Of a stretch of DNA of 64,000 bases, positions 8,399 through 17,689 are shown piece after piece; the first letter of the stretch is position 1; each line of letters begins with the position of its first letter. A program made the position numbers and the translations under genes. The DNA is taken from contig JBDUYP010000005.1 in the NCBI GenBank assembly GCA_039944535.1, forward strand, positions 33,458 through 97,457. The letters run 5' to 3'. The notes beneath the pieces are model-generated. The model saw only the letters and a list, made by a program, of their open reading frames with translations, was not told the DNA's origin and made no database searches. This stretch comes from JAMZMI01 sp039944535. Its GTDB lineage: Bacteria > Bacteroidota > Bacteroidia > Cytophagales > Cyclobacteriaceae.

Positions 8399-11122
8399 TT
8401 AGATTTCGTCGAAATCCTCTATTGTCGTTCCAGCATTGAAATGGCGAATGTTGTAGGTGAAGGTGAGCATAAAGTAACGCTGTAGCACAGTTGACTGTCT
8501 GTCCTCCAGGTAAAGCTCTGTCACATTTCTTTTGGCATTGTTGTTTTGCTGAAGCAAATCGTACACGTTGATGCTAATCTCTGCCAGATCGTTTTTCAGA
8601 AACTTCTTTCCTGCGCTCATATTGAGCAGCGTGTAGCTATTGTCATAACCAGCAGAAAGCCCACTGTTCATTTGATGGCGCAGATCCACTCGGTAAACGA
8701 TACCATCCCAAAAAACCCATCTGTATTTCAGACGTGTGCTCTGTGTGTAATAATTATTGTTGAGGTTGGGGCTTAGAGAGTTTTTTACAGTATTGTAGCT
8801 GGACCATGAAGAAACATTGAAATCCAGATTTTCGCTGATGTTACTTGAAAGAGAAATGCCTAACCAATAGTTTTTATAATTGCTATAATTGATCTGGTCA
8901 TTGATCTGCCCAGGCTTTCTGATCATATTAAAAACTCCGTTGAGCCGGATATTTGACTTTAACGTCTCAATGGGCTGACCATAGCTCGTGTAAGTTCGAA
9001 AACGGTAATAACCATCAACATTTGATGGTTTTATCAGCTGTGAACCCGGCTCCAACACGACACCATCCATTACTTCGGTTTCCTCTGTGGCAATAAAAGT
9101 AGAATTGGTAATATGATCCTGAGTCAGGTTGCCTTCAACGTTGACATAAATGGACTTACCTGAATCCATGTCATTGGACCAAAATCTGGCCCGTACTCTG
9201 TGGTTGTAAGACTGATTCAAATCTGGATTTCCAGCTCTGAGCTGAAGTGGGTTAGACTGGTCTATTACATTCTGAAGGTTGCTCGTAGAAGGTTCATTGG
9301 TGGATGTGCGGTAGTTGACCAGGAGACGTTTGTTTTCGTTTATCCGGTAATCCAACCTTGCCGAAGGCAACCAACTGCGAAAGATTCTATTCTGTCGAAG
9401 TTCCAATGGGAACTCCTGATCATTTTTTAGTTGTTCCCTTTGGTATTCAGCTTCCATCTGAAGACGCAATTTCTCAAATCGGTATTGATAGCCCAACTCT
9501 AACTCCTGTGTGAGGTAGTTGTTCTCAAAAGTGTTGCTCAAGGCTGTGTCAATGTCCAGGTAGTTCCCTGCTTCATTCATATCATATGTCAGCTGATCTG
9601 AGTCATTGATTTTATCCCCAATTTGGTATTCTACTTCTATCAATCCACGCTCTCCTACTGGTTCTGTATAGGACATTTGTGTCTCCCAGGAGAATCCGGT
9701 TCTCAGTCGGTTTGTAAGCTGATCTATGTTAGAAACACTATCCTCTGAATCATAAAAGGTGTTTGTTGCAAATCGGTTTGACTCATCTTCATTCCAATGC
9801 CAACCGGTATGAAGGCGTGTAGTTAAGCTCCTCCCCTTTTTGTCAAATTTGCGACCGTAATAGAGGTTACTGTTATAATCATAATCTTTCTTGAAAGCAT
9901 CTGACCTATTGTCCGTAGCGTTGATAGGGTCGCCCAAACTCACCGTTTGTCCCTGAAACTGATCCAATATTTCCTCGTGACGAAAGGATGCATTTGGACG
10001 GAAAATAAACCTGTTTTTTTCATTTGGTTCATACTCCAGTTTCATTCCTATCACATGCCTTGCATTAGTCCTGTCGTAGCTTCGGTCTTCGCTATAAATC
10101 TGGCTTGAATCTGCGGCAAGCGCATAATCACGCAACAGTTCGTTGCTCTCCTGATTTTGTTGGTGGGAAAATTGATAATTGCCATGAACTTCCAGTTTGT
10201 CTCCAATATCATCGCTGAAGTTGATTCCGAAATTATTCGTTTTTATCAATCCATTTTGGGTTCGTGCATCCCCTAAATCATTGGGATCGGCAGAGTAGCT
10301 CACAAGGTTGGTATTGTTACTTAACCCCGTCACAGTGATGCGTTGATCATCATTGAAGAAGTTGATACTTGTAGCCACCTGATAAGTATCGTCAGTTCCG
10401 TACCCTAAGGTAGTTTTACCAAACTGCCCAACCTTTCTATTGGGTTTAGTTATGATGTTGATGGTCTTTTGCTGGTTACCATCATCAAAACCACTCAAGG
10501 CCGCCTTATCACTTTTCTTGTCAAATATCTGAACGCTGGCGATCACCTCTGCCGGCAGGTTTTGCAGCGCGGCACTTACATCGCCACCAAAAAATGGCTT
10601 TCCATCAACGAGAATAACCTGAACATCTTCGCCATTGGCCTGAAGTTTTCCATCCATGTTTGAAATCCCCGGAAGCTTTTCGATCAGATCCTGACTAGAA
10701 GCATCAGGAGCCGTTTTGTAGGCACCCGCACTAAACTGCGTGGTGTCACCCTTTTGCATAGCTGCAACTGGCTTTCCGACCACCTCTACCGCGGATAGCA
10801 CTTTGGTGTCTTCTTCAAGCTCAAGAACCCCCAGATCCACATCAGATTTCAGCTCAACAGATCGATATAGTGTCCTAAACCCCACAAAATTCACCTTAAC
10901 CAAATAATCACCTGATGGGAGGTCAGCAATTCGAAACTGACCGTTAAAGTCTGTAACACCTCCTTTTACCAAACTGGTATCTGTGGGATTGGTAACCATT
11001 ACGGTCGCTCCCGGGAAGGTGGCCTGCTCAACTTTATCCTGTACCGTACCGGAAAGCATGAATGTCTGAGCTGATAATAATTGAAAGGAAAAAACTGTGA
11101 GAGCGAGTAGAAAGTATTTCAC
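8399..11122 (-). CDS. TonB-dependent receptor-like outer-membrane beta-barrel protein
   Basis: A 907-residue outer-membrane protein with a Sec signal (FLLALTVFSFQLLSAQ), a carboxypeptidase-regulatory-like beta-sandwich (about 20-105), a plug domain (about 130-230, with the motif ILVDGKPFFGGD) and a C-terminal barrel of the OMP_b-brl_3 type. It lacks an STN domain and has no SusD partner beside it, unlike the SusC at 31.4-34.7 kb. The start is a GTG at 11120-11122; no ATG is available upstream in frame. Members of this family are often linked to small molecules, siderophores or unknown ligands rather than glycans. Whether it belongs with the GH31 set is uncertain because 117 bases and candidate operators separate them. 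Confidence 0.88.
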   Translation of the reverse strand: MKYFLLALTVFSFQLLSAQTFMLSGTVQDKVEQATFPGATVMVTNPTDTSLVKGGVTDFNGQFRIADLPSGDYLVKVNFVGFRTLYRSVELKSDVDLGVLELEEDTKVLSAVEVVGKPVAAMQKGDTTQFSAGAYKTAPDASSQDLIEKLPGISNMDGKLQANGEDVQVILVDGKPFFGGDVSAALQNLPAEVIASVQIFDKKSDKAALSGFDDGNQQKTINIITKPNRKVGQFGKTTLGYGTDDTYQVATSINFFNDDQRITVTGLSNNTNLVSYSADPNDLGDARTQNGLIKTNNFGINFSDDIGDKLEVHGNYQFSHQQNQESNELLRDYALAADSSQIYSEDRSYDRTNARHVIGMKLEYEPNEKNRFIFRPNASFRHEEILDQFQGQTVSLGDPINATDNRSDAFKKDYDYNSNLYYGRKFDKKGRSLTTRLHTGWHWNEDESNRFATNTFYDSEDSVSNIDQLTNRLRTGFSWETQMSYTEPVGERGLIEVEYQIGDKINDSDQLTYDMNEAGNYLDIDTALSNTFENNYLTQELELGYQYRFEKLRLQMEAEYQREQLKNDQEFPLELRQNRIFRSWLPSARLDYRINENKRLLVNYRTSTNEPSTSNLQNVIDQSNPLQLRAGNPDLNQSYNHRVRARFWSNDMDSGKSIYVNVEGNLTQDHITNSTFIATEETEVMDGVVLEPGSQLIKPSNVDGYYRFRTYTSYGQPIETLKSNIRLNGVFNMIRKPGQINDQINYSNYKNYWLGISLSSNISENLDFNVSSWSSYNTVKNSLSPNLNNNYYTQSTRLKYRWVFWDGIVYRVDLRHQMNSGLSAGYDNSYTLLNMSAGKKFLKNDLAEISINVYDLLQQNNNAKRNVTELYLEDRQSTVLQRYFMLTFTYNIRHFNAGTTIEDFDEI

Positions 11123-11137
11123 CGGTATTTCGATAGA

Positions 11138-11159
11138 TTTTGATTAAAAATCAAAAATA
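11138..11159 (-). promoter_or_regulatory. Candidate -7 element and operator for TonB-receptor gene
   Basis: On the minus strand TATTTTTG at 11159-11152 fits the Bacteroidota -7 consensus TAnnTTTG, 30 bases before the GTG start. No good -33 TTG is present. It overlaps a perfect palindrome, TTTTGATT-AAA-AATCAAAA at 11138-11156, which could be a repressor site. Confidence 0.4.
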
Positions 11160-11421
11160 ACCAGTAAATGTGAAGGAAACCTGAATAAAACTCCGGTTTA
11201 CACAACATACTTACTTCTCAACCAGAAATGGTTTTGAGGTTTGGTAATAAACTCACACAAAATCGAAATTATTTATACTGAAACCTGATAGTCACATTGC
11301 GACATTTACTGAAATTTTGCGTTTCGCTTTTGCTGATTTTTTAAACTGAAGTGATCAAAAATTGGTTCTCAGGATGGATAGTAAATCGAATTGACTAATT
11401 TCCGTATTTAAAATAAGTGCT

Positions 11422-11925
11422 ATGAAACAGACTCTTTCGCTCGCCCTACTGGTTGTTTTTTTTGCATGCACGCAGGAAAAACCAGTAAGCTCATTCAATA
11501 AAGAAAACTGGAGCAAAAGAAGTATTTTGCTGGATAATGATAGCCTCAATCTGGGGAGCACTTATCTGTCTATTTACTCGGAAATTTACGAGCGAAACGA
11601 GCAAGGCACCCATTTTCTGGCCTCCACTGTGAGTATGCGAAACATTAGCTCCGAAGATACACTCTACATTCTCAACGCGGCTTACTATGATACAAAAGGC
11701 ACCTTGATCAGAACCTACTTTGACGATCCTATTTACCTACTCCCTCTGGAGACGGTTGAAATAGTGATTGATAAGGACGACAGGACTGGCGGCACAGGTG
11801 CTAATTTCATATTTGACTGGGCTAGTCCAGAAGCTGCTCTGGAGCCGTTCTTTGAAGCTGTGATGATTTCCACCTCCTCTCAACAAGGAATATCGTTTAC
11901 TACACAAGGGATCAGGAGATACTGA
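11422..11925 (+). CDS. DUF3124 lipoprotein
   Basis: A 167-residue protein that starts with a lipoprotein signal peptide (LALLVVFFACTQ; lipidated Cys near residue 14). The rest is a compact beta-rich domain matching DUF3124: LGSTYLSIYSEIY near residue 50, a STVSMRNIS strand, a YYDTKGTLIRTYFDDPIYL segment and GTGANFIFDW near residue 135. These proteins are periplasmic or outer-membrane attached with no known function. It is divergent from the TonB-receptor gene and shares the 299-base gap with it. No operon partner is evident apart from the tiny ORF downstream. Confidence 0.85.
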   Translation: MKQTLSLALLVVFFACTQEKPVSSFNKENWSKRSILLDNDSLNLGSTYLSIYSEIYERNEQGTHFLASTVSMRNISSEDTLYILNAAYYDTKGTLIRTYFDDPIYLLPLETVEIVIDKDDRTGGTGANFIFDWASPEAALEPFFEAVMISTSSQQGISFTTQGIRRY

Positions 11926-12079
11926 TCAGGTTAACAATTCTTTTTTATAGCCTCTCTAAAATTAGTTTCATAAAGAAATAGTATTGAACTTACTATGAGG
12001 CCTATCGCAAATCATCGGGAAAGCACCCTTAGGGACATGGACGACCCTGCAAACGCCCTTCAATGATATCACCTGTGAA

Positions 12080-12193
12080 ATGTCTAAGGAAAAAACAAAC
12101 AAGGAAAAGTCTGCCAAAAAGGCTCCTGAAAAAACCTTGAAAGAGAAAAGAGCAGCCAAAGCGCTGAAGAAGAAAGAAAAAAGTCGAGAATAA
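12080..12193 (+). CDS. Small Lys-rich protein (37 residues)
   Basis: A 37-residue frame beginning MSKEKTNKEKSAKKAPEK and consisting almost only of Lys, Glu, Ala and Arg. Such short charged proteins recur in Bacteroidota and may bind nucleic acid or ribosomes, but the function is unknown. It is followed within 6 bases by a hairpin terminator, which supports transcription on this strand. The same frame is open upstream to 11996 without a usable start codon, so an older, longer gene could have been lost. Confidence is limited by its size and biased composition. Confidence 0.5.
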   Translation: MSKEKTNKEKSAKKAPEKTLKEKRAAKALKKKEKSRE

Positions 12194-12198
12194 ACAAA

Positions 12199-12222
12199 AG
12201 GCCTTCACCAGAAGGCCTCTTT
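12199..12222. terminator. Bidirectional terminator
   Basis: A perfect 8-base stem AGGCCTTC (12199-12206) and GAAGGCCT (12211-12218) with loop ACCA. A short T-run follows on the plus strand, and an A-rich run precedes it (T-rich on the minus transcript). It separates the plus-strand ORF from the convergent GH2 gene ending at 12226. Confidence 0.8.
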
Positions 12223-12225
12223 AAA

Positions 12226-14640
12226 TTATTTAGTTATCAATATGATCTCTTGTTTAGCCAAACCTTCGGACTTAGCATTCAGCTTAATCTCCCCTGCTTC
12301 TTTTGTGGATTGAACGATGACCAAACACTTGCCTTTCCAGGCTTTTCTATTGTTCGATTTGAAGCTTTCCCAGCTGGCCTGATAGCCATTGTCAGTTCCT
12401 ACAATCTTCCCGGGACCTGAGATTTCAAACTCAATAAGATTATCAGCATTTGGAGTAAGTGTCCCATCATCATCCAAAATATCAACCGTAATAAATGACA
12501 AGTCATAACCATCCGCAGAAATTGTGGAGCGGTCTGCTGTAAGGTTGATTTTGGCAGGATTTCCGGCGGTTTTTATCTCTTTTCGGAGAATTTCTTTTCC
12601 ATCCTTTCTCGATACTGCAACCAAAGTTCCTGGCTCATACGTCAGCCTCCACCATACATGCAGATCATCCCTTTCTTTGCTTTTTGCGCCAAGAGGCTCT
12701 CCATTAAGGAAAAGTTCTACCTCATCGGCATTGTTGTAATAAGCCCATACGTCGATGGCCTGTCCATCCTGCCAATTCCAGTGGGGAAAAACATGCAGCA
12801 TTGGCTCGGCTGACCATTCGCTTTGGTACATGTAGTAGGCGTCTTTCGGGAATCCGGCCAGATCAATGATACCGAGATACGAACTGCGAGCGGGATAAGG
12901 ATACGGATCGGGCTCACCGAGGTAATCAAAGCCAGACCAGACATAAATGCCAGCCATGTGATCAAGCTTCTTGACCACCTTCCATGTCTCCTCGTGGGTA
13001 GATCCCCAATAGGCAGAAATCATATCGTAAGCAGAAACGGTGAAATCTGGATTTGCATTCAGGATAGGTTCCTTGTACTTGGCTGGCCAGCGCTGAATGC
13101 TATCCGATGGCATGTCATAGTGCCCACGGGTTGCAAATGCTGAGGATGTTTCAGATGCAAGCATGGGAATATTAGGAAAGCGATTGGGAAGATCGGCGTA
13201 AGCCTCGTGTTTGTAATTGAAACTTAGCAAATCAAGTGCTCCGGACTGATAGATGAAGTTCTTTTCAGCTTCATTTTCGGTAAGACCACTCGTGATCATT
13301 CTCGTCGTATCCAACTCCTTGACAATATCTGCAAGTTCTTTTGTGATCGTGAGCCCTGTAGAGTCGAACTGCTCGCGGATTTCATTGCCGATGCTCCAAA
13401 TAAAGATAGATGGATGATTGCGGTCGCGCTTGACCATGTCACCCATATCTCGTACATGATTTTCCTCCCAATCAACCTTATAATCATATTTCTTTTTGCC
13501 CTTTGCCCAGACATCAAAAGACTCATCCACTACGATAAATCCCATTTCATCACACAGGTCGAGCAATTCTTCGGCTGGAGGGTTGTGAGCCATGCGCACC
13601 CCGTTTACACCCATTTCTTTCAATATTTCGAGCTGTCTCTCCGCCGCTCTTTTGTTGAATGCAGCTCCAAGAACACCAAGGTCATGATGCTGATTTACTC
13701 CATGAATTTTAACGGGATTTCCGTTTAGGAAAAACCCCTTTTGAGCATCAAACTCAAAAGAGCGAATTCCGAAAGGAGTTTTATACTCATCTATCACATC
13801 GCCATTTTCCATCACTTTTGTTTGAGCCAAATACATGTTCGGTGAGTCAATTGACCAGAGATCTGGATTGGTGACAGTGAAGTTTTGACGTATGGTGTGA
13901 TCGCCAGAAGACGTATCAAAACCTTGCCTTTCTGTAGAGAGCACATTTCCCGCAGGGTTGACTATAACAGTCTCTATTTGAATATTCTTGGACAGACCCG
14001 TCTGGTTCGTAACCGTAATGTTTGCAGCTATCTGAGCCTCGTCTTGGCTTACTTCTGGTGTGGTTACAAAAACGCCCCACTGACCTACATGTACTTTGTT
14101 TGTTTTGACCAGTTCAACCTTTCGGTAAATTCCTGAACCAGTGTACCACCTGGAGTTTGGCTGGAGCGAATTATCCACTTTTACCGCTAGCACATTAGGC
14201 GCATCAAACTTGAGGTGTGGTGTTAAATCATATCGAAATGAGATATAACCAAAGGCTCTCTTGCCCAAATATTCTCCATTGATCCAGACTTCACTGTTGC
14301 GGTAAACGCCTCCAAAATCGATATAAACCTGCTTGCCTTGATCCGACGGGTCGAGTTTGAATGTCTTTCGGTACCAACCTATGCCGGCAGGAAGTGCTCC
14401 TCCAGACTGACCTGTTTTGTGCTCCTCGCTGAAGTCACCTTCTATGCTCCAGTCGTGCGGGAGATTGAGCAGTCGCCAGTTTGAGTCGTCATAACCAGGG
14501 CTGAAAGCCAAACTATCATTGCCCAATTGGAATTTCCAACCCCAGTTGAAATCAACGACTTCCCGAGGGTTGGTTTTGGTGCAACTAGAAAGTATTAGAA
14601 TGCTGGCAATCAGCAGAAGGTTTAAATGATTTACTCTCAT
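12226..14640 (-). CDS. GH2 beta-galactosidase-like lipoprotein
   Basis: An 804-residue glycoside hydrolase when started at the ATG at 14638-14640, which gives a clean lipoprotein signal ending at C20 (LILSSC); the longer frame to 14712 would bury it. Domain order is sugar-binding sandwich (about 45-180), immunoglobulin-like domain (190-290), TIM barrel (300-580) and C-terminal Ig-like domains including a DUF4982-type region. The acid/base is E420 in WSIGNE and the likely nucleophile is E497 in LASETSS. It would remove beta-linked galactose, or possibly another beta-glycosyl unit, from the non-reducing end at the cell surface or in the periplasm. It is the last gene of PUL A, 183 bases after the GH43-like gene, and ends at a terminator. 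Confidence 0.92.
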   Translation of the reverse strand: MRVNHLNLLLIASILILSSCTKTNPREVVDFNWGWKFQLGNDSLAFSPGYDDSNWRLLNLPHDWSIEGDFSEEHKTGQSGGALPAGIGWYRKTFKLDPSDQGKQVYIDFGGVYRNSEVWINGEYLGKRAFGYISFRYDLTPHLKFDAPNVLAVKVDNSLQPNSRWYTGSGIYRKVELVKTNKVHVGQWGVFVTTPEVSQDEAQIAANITVTNQTGLSKNIQIETVIVNPAGNVLSTERQGFDTSSGDHTIRQNFTVTNPDLWSIDSPNMYLAQTKVMENGDVIDEYKTPFGIRSFEFDAQKGFFLNGNPVKIHGVNQHHDLGVLGAAFNKRAAERQLEILKEMGVNGVRMAHNPPAEELLDLCDEMGFIVVDESFDVWAKGKKKYDYKVDWEENHVRDMGDMVKRDRNHPSIFIWSIGNEIREQFDSTGLTITKELADIVKELDTTRMITSGLTENEAEKNFIYQSGALDLLSFNYKHEAYADLPNRFPNIPMLASETSSAFATRGHYDMPSDSIQRWPAKYKEPILNANPDFTVSAYDMISAYWGSTHEETWKVVKKLDHMAGIYVWSGFDYLGEPDPYPYPARSSYLGIIDLAGFPKDAYYMYQSEWSAEPMLHVFPHWNWQDGQAIDVWAYYNNADEVELFLNGEPLGAKSKERDDLHVWWRLTYEPGTLVAVSRKDGKEILRKEIKTAGNPAKINLTADRSTISADGYDLSFITVDILDDDGTLTPNADNLIEFEISGPGKIVGTDNGYQASWESFKSNNRKAWKGKCLVIVQSTKEAGEIKLNAKSEGLAKQEIILITK

Positions 14641-14823
14641 TGATTTGTACTTATTCACCCTCAAGCCGGGCAGGCTCCTACTTTTTCTAGACAAAAAGCA
14701 GGCAAAAGTCATGAAAAATTTAACGCCTCCAGCTCTCGCTCATACACTCACCAATTTTTCCCTTCCCGCCTTATGGTTTGAGAAAAAGGTCAAATTAGGA
14801 TTGCTCTCGGTTGAACCATTGCC

Positions 14824-16002
14824 TCACTTTAATTTGGTGTCGCCCATTCCGGATTTGCGGACATATTGCAATTGGCTTTTGCCCAGGTCTTTGGAGGTAG
14901 CCACTGCAATGCCCCGCTCCTGATCACGGTTTACTGAGCAATAGAAGTGATAAACCACACCTTCCCATTTTATCACATAAGATTTGTGAGCAAACCAGTT
15001 GTCATAATGCTCTGACGGAGCAATCAAATCCTCTCCTTTCCATTCCGTCCAGTTGACAAGATCATAAGAACAGGCAAAACGATTGAACGCATCGTGATCT
15101 TTTCTATCAGGCCAGAAAGCTCCGAAATAGAACATTACCCAAACATCATCGATTTTTTGGATCACTGCATCTCCGGAAATCCCCTTGTGATGATTGATGA
15201 CAGGGTCTTCACCAAATCGCTCCCAGTTGACCATATCGTTAGAAACTGCCATTCCTATGCGCTCCGCACCTCTTTTTGGGTTGAGACTATCGCCACGTGC
15301 ATTGTAATACATCACGAAAGGATAGCCTGTCGTTTTACTATCATCTTTAAGTGCCCAGGTTTTATAAATCGTGCTATTCTCCCACCATCTCGCGCCTTCA
15401 TCAGTAGCCTTAAAAATAGGCTCATCCAACTTGTCCCAGAGATGCGGTGTTGATGCGTCTTTTTCTGTAAAAGCCATTCCGATAGAAAGCAAGCCACTCT
15501 CATAACCGGTAGAACTACCACCAAAATAGGGCATCCAATATTTGTTGTTGTATTTGCTCAGCTTATAAGAGCCTCCCCAGATTGGATCTTGAAGACTTGG
15601 ATATCCTGCTTTCTGGTTTTGATCCCACTGTGTGCTGTCCTCAGAAAAAGCCATCACCTTGCCGAGTATCTCCCAGTCAAGTAAGTTTTCGCTTGATGCC
15701 AACCAGGTCTCATAACCTCGCCCATCATAGATAAAATAGGTCATATACCAGGCACCATCCTTGCGGAAAACCGTAGGGCAATCGATCTTCTTGGTTTGAT
15801 CTTCTGGGGCCAGAACCAACCCATATTTATGAGGGGTTTTCACCTCCTCATAAATATAACTCATTACCTCCGATGAGACTTCTTTGGGAAGTTCCTTCGG
15901 TTGGCAACTCACCAAGATCAGGAGGATCGCCGCAATGTTGAGAGAAAGATTTCTCCTTCTTCGAAATGACGCGACAGTTATGTTGATTCGATTGTCTTTC
16001 AC
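14824..16002 (-). CDS. GH43/GH117-like five-bladed propeller lipoprotein
   Basis: A 392-residue protein with a lipoprotein signal (LLILVSC, C33) and a five-bladed beta-propeller. DCPTVFRKDGAWYMTYF near residue 74 carries the Asp expected of the GH43 general base, and repeated blade strands follow (YKLSKYNNKYWMPYFGG; DVWVMFYFGAFW; VVYHFYCSV). Subfamily and substrate are not clear; arabinofuranoside, galactoside or a uronic-acid-linked sugar are candidates. The start is a GTG at 16000-16002, 6 bases after the DUF3826 stop. The codons for VASFRRRRNLS in the signal peptide n-region lie in a REP-like repeat, so the present N-terminus may be recently acquired. Confidence 0.8.
   Translation of the reverse strand: MKDNRINITVASFRRRRNLSLNIAAILLILVSCQPKELPKEVSSEVMSYIYEEVKTPHKYGLVLAPEDQTKKIDCPTVFRKDGAWYMTYFIYDGRGYETWLASSENLLDWEILGKVMAFSEDSTQWDQNQKAGYPSLQDPIWGGSYKLSKYNNKYWMPYFGGSSTGYESGLLSIGMAFTEKDASTPHLWDKLDEPIFKATDEGARWWENSTIYKTWALKDDSKTTGYPFVMYYNARGDSLNPKRGAERIGMAVSNDMVNWERFGEDPVINHHKGISGDAVIQKIDDVWVMFYFGAFWPDRKDHDAFNRFACSYDLVNWTEWKGEDLIAPSEHYDNWFAHKSYVIKWEGVVYHFYCSVNRDQERGIAVATSKDLGKSQLQYVRKSGMGDTKLK
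15947..15970. repeat. REP-like element inside a signal-peptide coding region
   Basis: This 24-base stretch matches 23058-23081 at 22 of 24 positions, in the same orientation and reading phase relative to the gene. Like the arms at 4040-4117 it begins AGAT and ends TGAC. It encodes the run of four arginines at the start of the GH43-like protein. Confidence 0.8.
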
Positions 16003-16008
16003 TTCTTA

Positions 16009-16671
16009 CTAAAACTTCTTACCAGCAGCTTTCATCCTAGCATGCCACGCCTTGCTTTCAGCATTGAGATCGTATCCTTCTTTCGACAGATAGTTATTGA
16101 TGCGGCCTTTGTACTTACCAAACATCTTGTGCTTGTCGTCCGAAGAACTCTGATCCATTGCACGCTCACGTGCTTCGTATAGCCAAATCCAAACCTGCTT
16201 CTTTTGTGGGTCGGTTATATCCAAAAGCATATCTTCATACCCAACCATGGTAATTGGTAATACGCCGTAGGTCATACCATCTTTGATCTGATCTACCTGA
16301 TCATAAGTCAAACCCGCTCCCAATAGTTGAGCGATGTATGCATTGTGACGGATGTAGAGATTTCTATCTCTTTCGTTTTCCAGATTGACGATCATCTGAT
16401 CTTTTTCCTCTTTTGAAACATCAAGTGGACGTAGTGCCACTTTGCGAGTGTCACAGGTATCGTGAATCGAACTCAGGTTGCAATACTGCTCGATCACTAT
16501 CTGTTGTACTTCATCGTATTTGTCTCCTAAATCTATCTCGTTCAGAAACTTAGCTGTACGTCCCTCTAAAACCTTGATGTATTCAGGGTTTACCGTACTC
16601 ATGTCCAGTCTTTGAGCCTGAGTAGTATTGATTGCCACAAAGGCCAAAATTGCAATTATTAGCTTTTTCAT
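16009..16671 (-). CDS. DUF3826 secreted protein
   Basis: A 220-residue protein with a Sec signal peptide (ending TTQAQ) and a helical domain matching DUF3826: EYIKVLEGRTAKFLNEIDL, a central ENERDRNLYIRHNAYIAQL segment, and KDGMTYGVLPITMVGYEDM. The C-terminus is basic (HARMKAAGKKF). DUF3826 proteins occur almost only inside Bacteroidota pectin and rhamnogalacturonan loci, but no activity is established. The genes on either side follow at 16 bases (TIM barrel) and 6 bases (GH43-like), so they form one transcript. A binding or accessory role in the periplasm is plausible. Confidence 0.85.
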   Translation of the reverse strand: MKKLIIAILAFVAINTTQAQRLDMSTVNPEYIKVLEGRTAKFLNEIDLGDKYDEVQQIVIEQYCNLSSIHDTCDTRKVALRPLDVSKEEKDQMIVNLENERDRNLYIRHNAYIAQLLGAGLTYDQVDQIKDGMTYGVLPITMVGYEDMLLDITDPQKKQVWIWLYEARERAMDQSSSDDKHKMFGKYKGRINNYLSKEGYDLNAESKAWHARMKAAGKKF

Positions 16672-16687
16672 AGTTCTTTAGTCTCTT

Positions 16688-17617
16688 TTACGATTGAAAA
16701 ATTGATTTGAGATAGCGGGTGTTCGCTCCATAGTTCCCAACAACATCTCTAGGGTTGTTTGCATCGCGTGATCGCTCGATCACAAGCCATCCACTCCAGC
16801 CCATGTCATCCAGGGTCTTCTTCACCTTCGGCATATCAATTCGGTCATTGTTTTCTAACCAAACCTTGTCTTCATCAGAAGCGTGAATCATACAAATTCG
16901 GTCTTTACCAAGCGTTTGAAGCTCTTTGTGTAGGTCTCTTCCGTTTTGTAACGCATTCGCGAAATTGAAATAGCTCTGGATGTTTTTAGAACCGACTTCC
17001 TCTAAAAACTCAAGTTCACCAGCCGCATCTAAAGCAGTTTCTATGCCAATGATCACATCAGCAGCTTCGGCCTTGGGCGCAATGATGGTTTTAAACTTCT
17101 CGATTAGAGTTGGTCTGAGTTCAGGATTTTGAACCAGATCTCCCCTTACCCCGAATGGTAAGAAAGCAACCTTCACTCCCATCATGACCATAGAGTTGAT
17201 TGTGTCATCGACCATCGGCGCAATGTCCCTTTCTGCGAGCGACTGAGCATAAAAACCTGACATGGCTATAGAGCTAATTTCGAGGTTGTATTTCTCTAGT
17301 TCATCGCGGAACATCTGTCTGAAAATAGGATCGCGCATTTTGTTATCAAAAATTGGTCTGCTACCAAGACCTCCCATGTCCAACTCAAGCCCATCTGCTC
17401 CTATCTCAGATGTACGCTTGAACGCTCCCATCTTCTGCCTTTTCAGGATCATCCAATCGCAAACAGATATCTTATAGCGCTGTTCCTGCTCCTCTGTTGA
17501 TTGCTCCTTCGATTTTGTGCTTGCACAAGCATTAACCATTGGAGCAGACACCAAGGCAGCAGTTGCCAAAGCGGATGTTGAAAGGAATGTCCTTCTACTT
17601 TTACTAGCGTCGCTCAT
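16688..17617 (-). CDS. Xylose-isomerase-like TIM-barrel protein with twin-arginine signal
   Basis: A 309-residue protein of the sugar phosphate isomerase/epimerase superfamily. The N-terminus has a twin-arginine motif (SKSRRTFLSTSALATAA), so it is probably exported folded to the periplasm, consistent with a bound metal. Candidate metal ligands are the Glu in GADGLELDMGG, the Glu in IGIETALDAAG, the His in MIHASDED and the Glu in WLVIERSRD, spaced as in the family. It could isomerise or epimerise a released monosaccharide; 3-keto-sugar chemistry is an alternative. It sits between the GH105 gene and DUF3826 in PUL A. Confidence 0.85.
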   Translation of the reverse strand: MSDASKSRRTFLSTSALATAALVSAPMVNACASTKSKEQSTEEQEQRYKISVCDWMILKRQKMGAFKRTSEIGADGLELDMGGLGSRPIFDNKMRDPIFRQMFRDELEKYNLEISSIAMSGFYAQSLAERDIAPMVDDTINSMVMMGVKVAFLPFGVRGDLVQNPELRPTLIEKFKTIIAPKAEAADVIIGIETALDAAGELEFLEEVGSKNIQSYFNFANALQNGRDLHKELQTLGKDRICMIHASDEDKVWLENNDRIDMPKVKKTLDDMGWSGWLVIERSRDANNPRDVVGNYGANTRYLKSIFQS

Positions 17618-17640
17618 AATTTCTATGTTTTCAAATATTC

Positions 17641-17689
17641 ACTCTTCGACAAGCCTACCCTTCGATGAACATAGGGTGACAATCAGGTT
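17641..17689. repeat. Possible degraded REP-like element
   Basis: The 72-base gap between the GH105 and TIM-barrel genes contains CTTCGACAAGC and, further on, AGGGTGAC. This resembles the ends of short dispersed Bacteroidota repeats. No second full copy exists in this window, so this is a weak call. Confidence 0.3.

Noticed and set aside
14641..14712. Longer start for the GH2 gene
   Set aside because: It would place 24 hydrophilic residues before a clean lipoprotein signal that begins at 14640.
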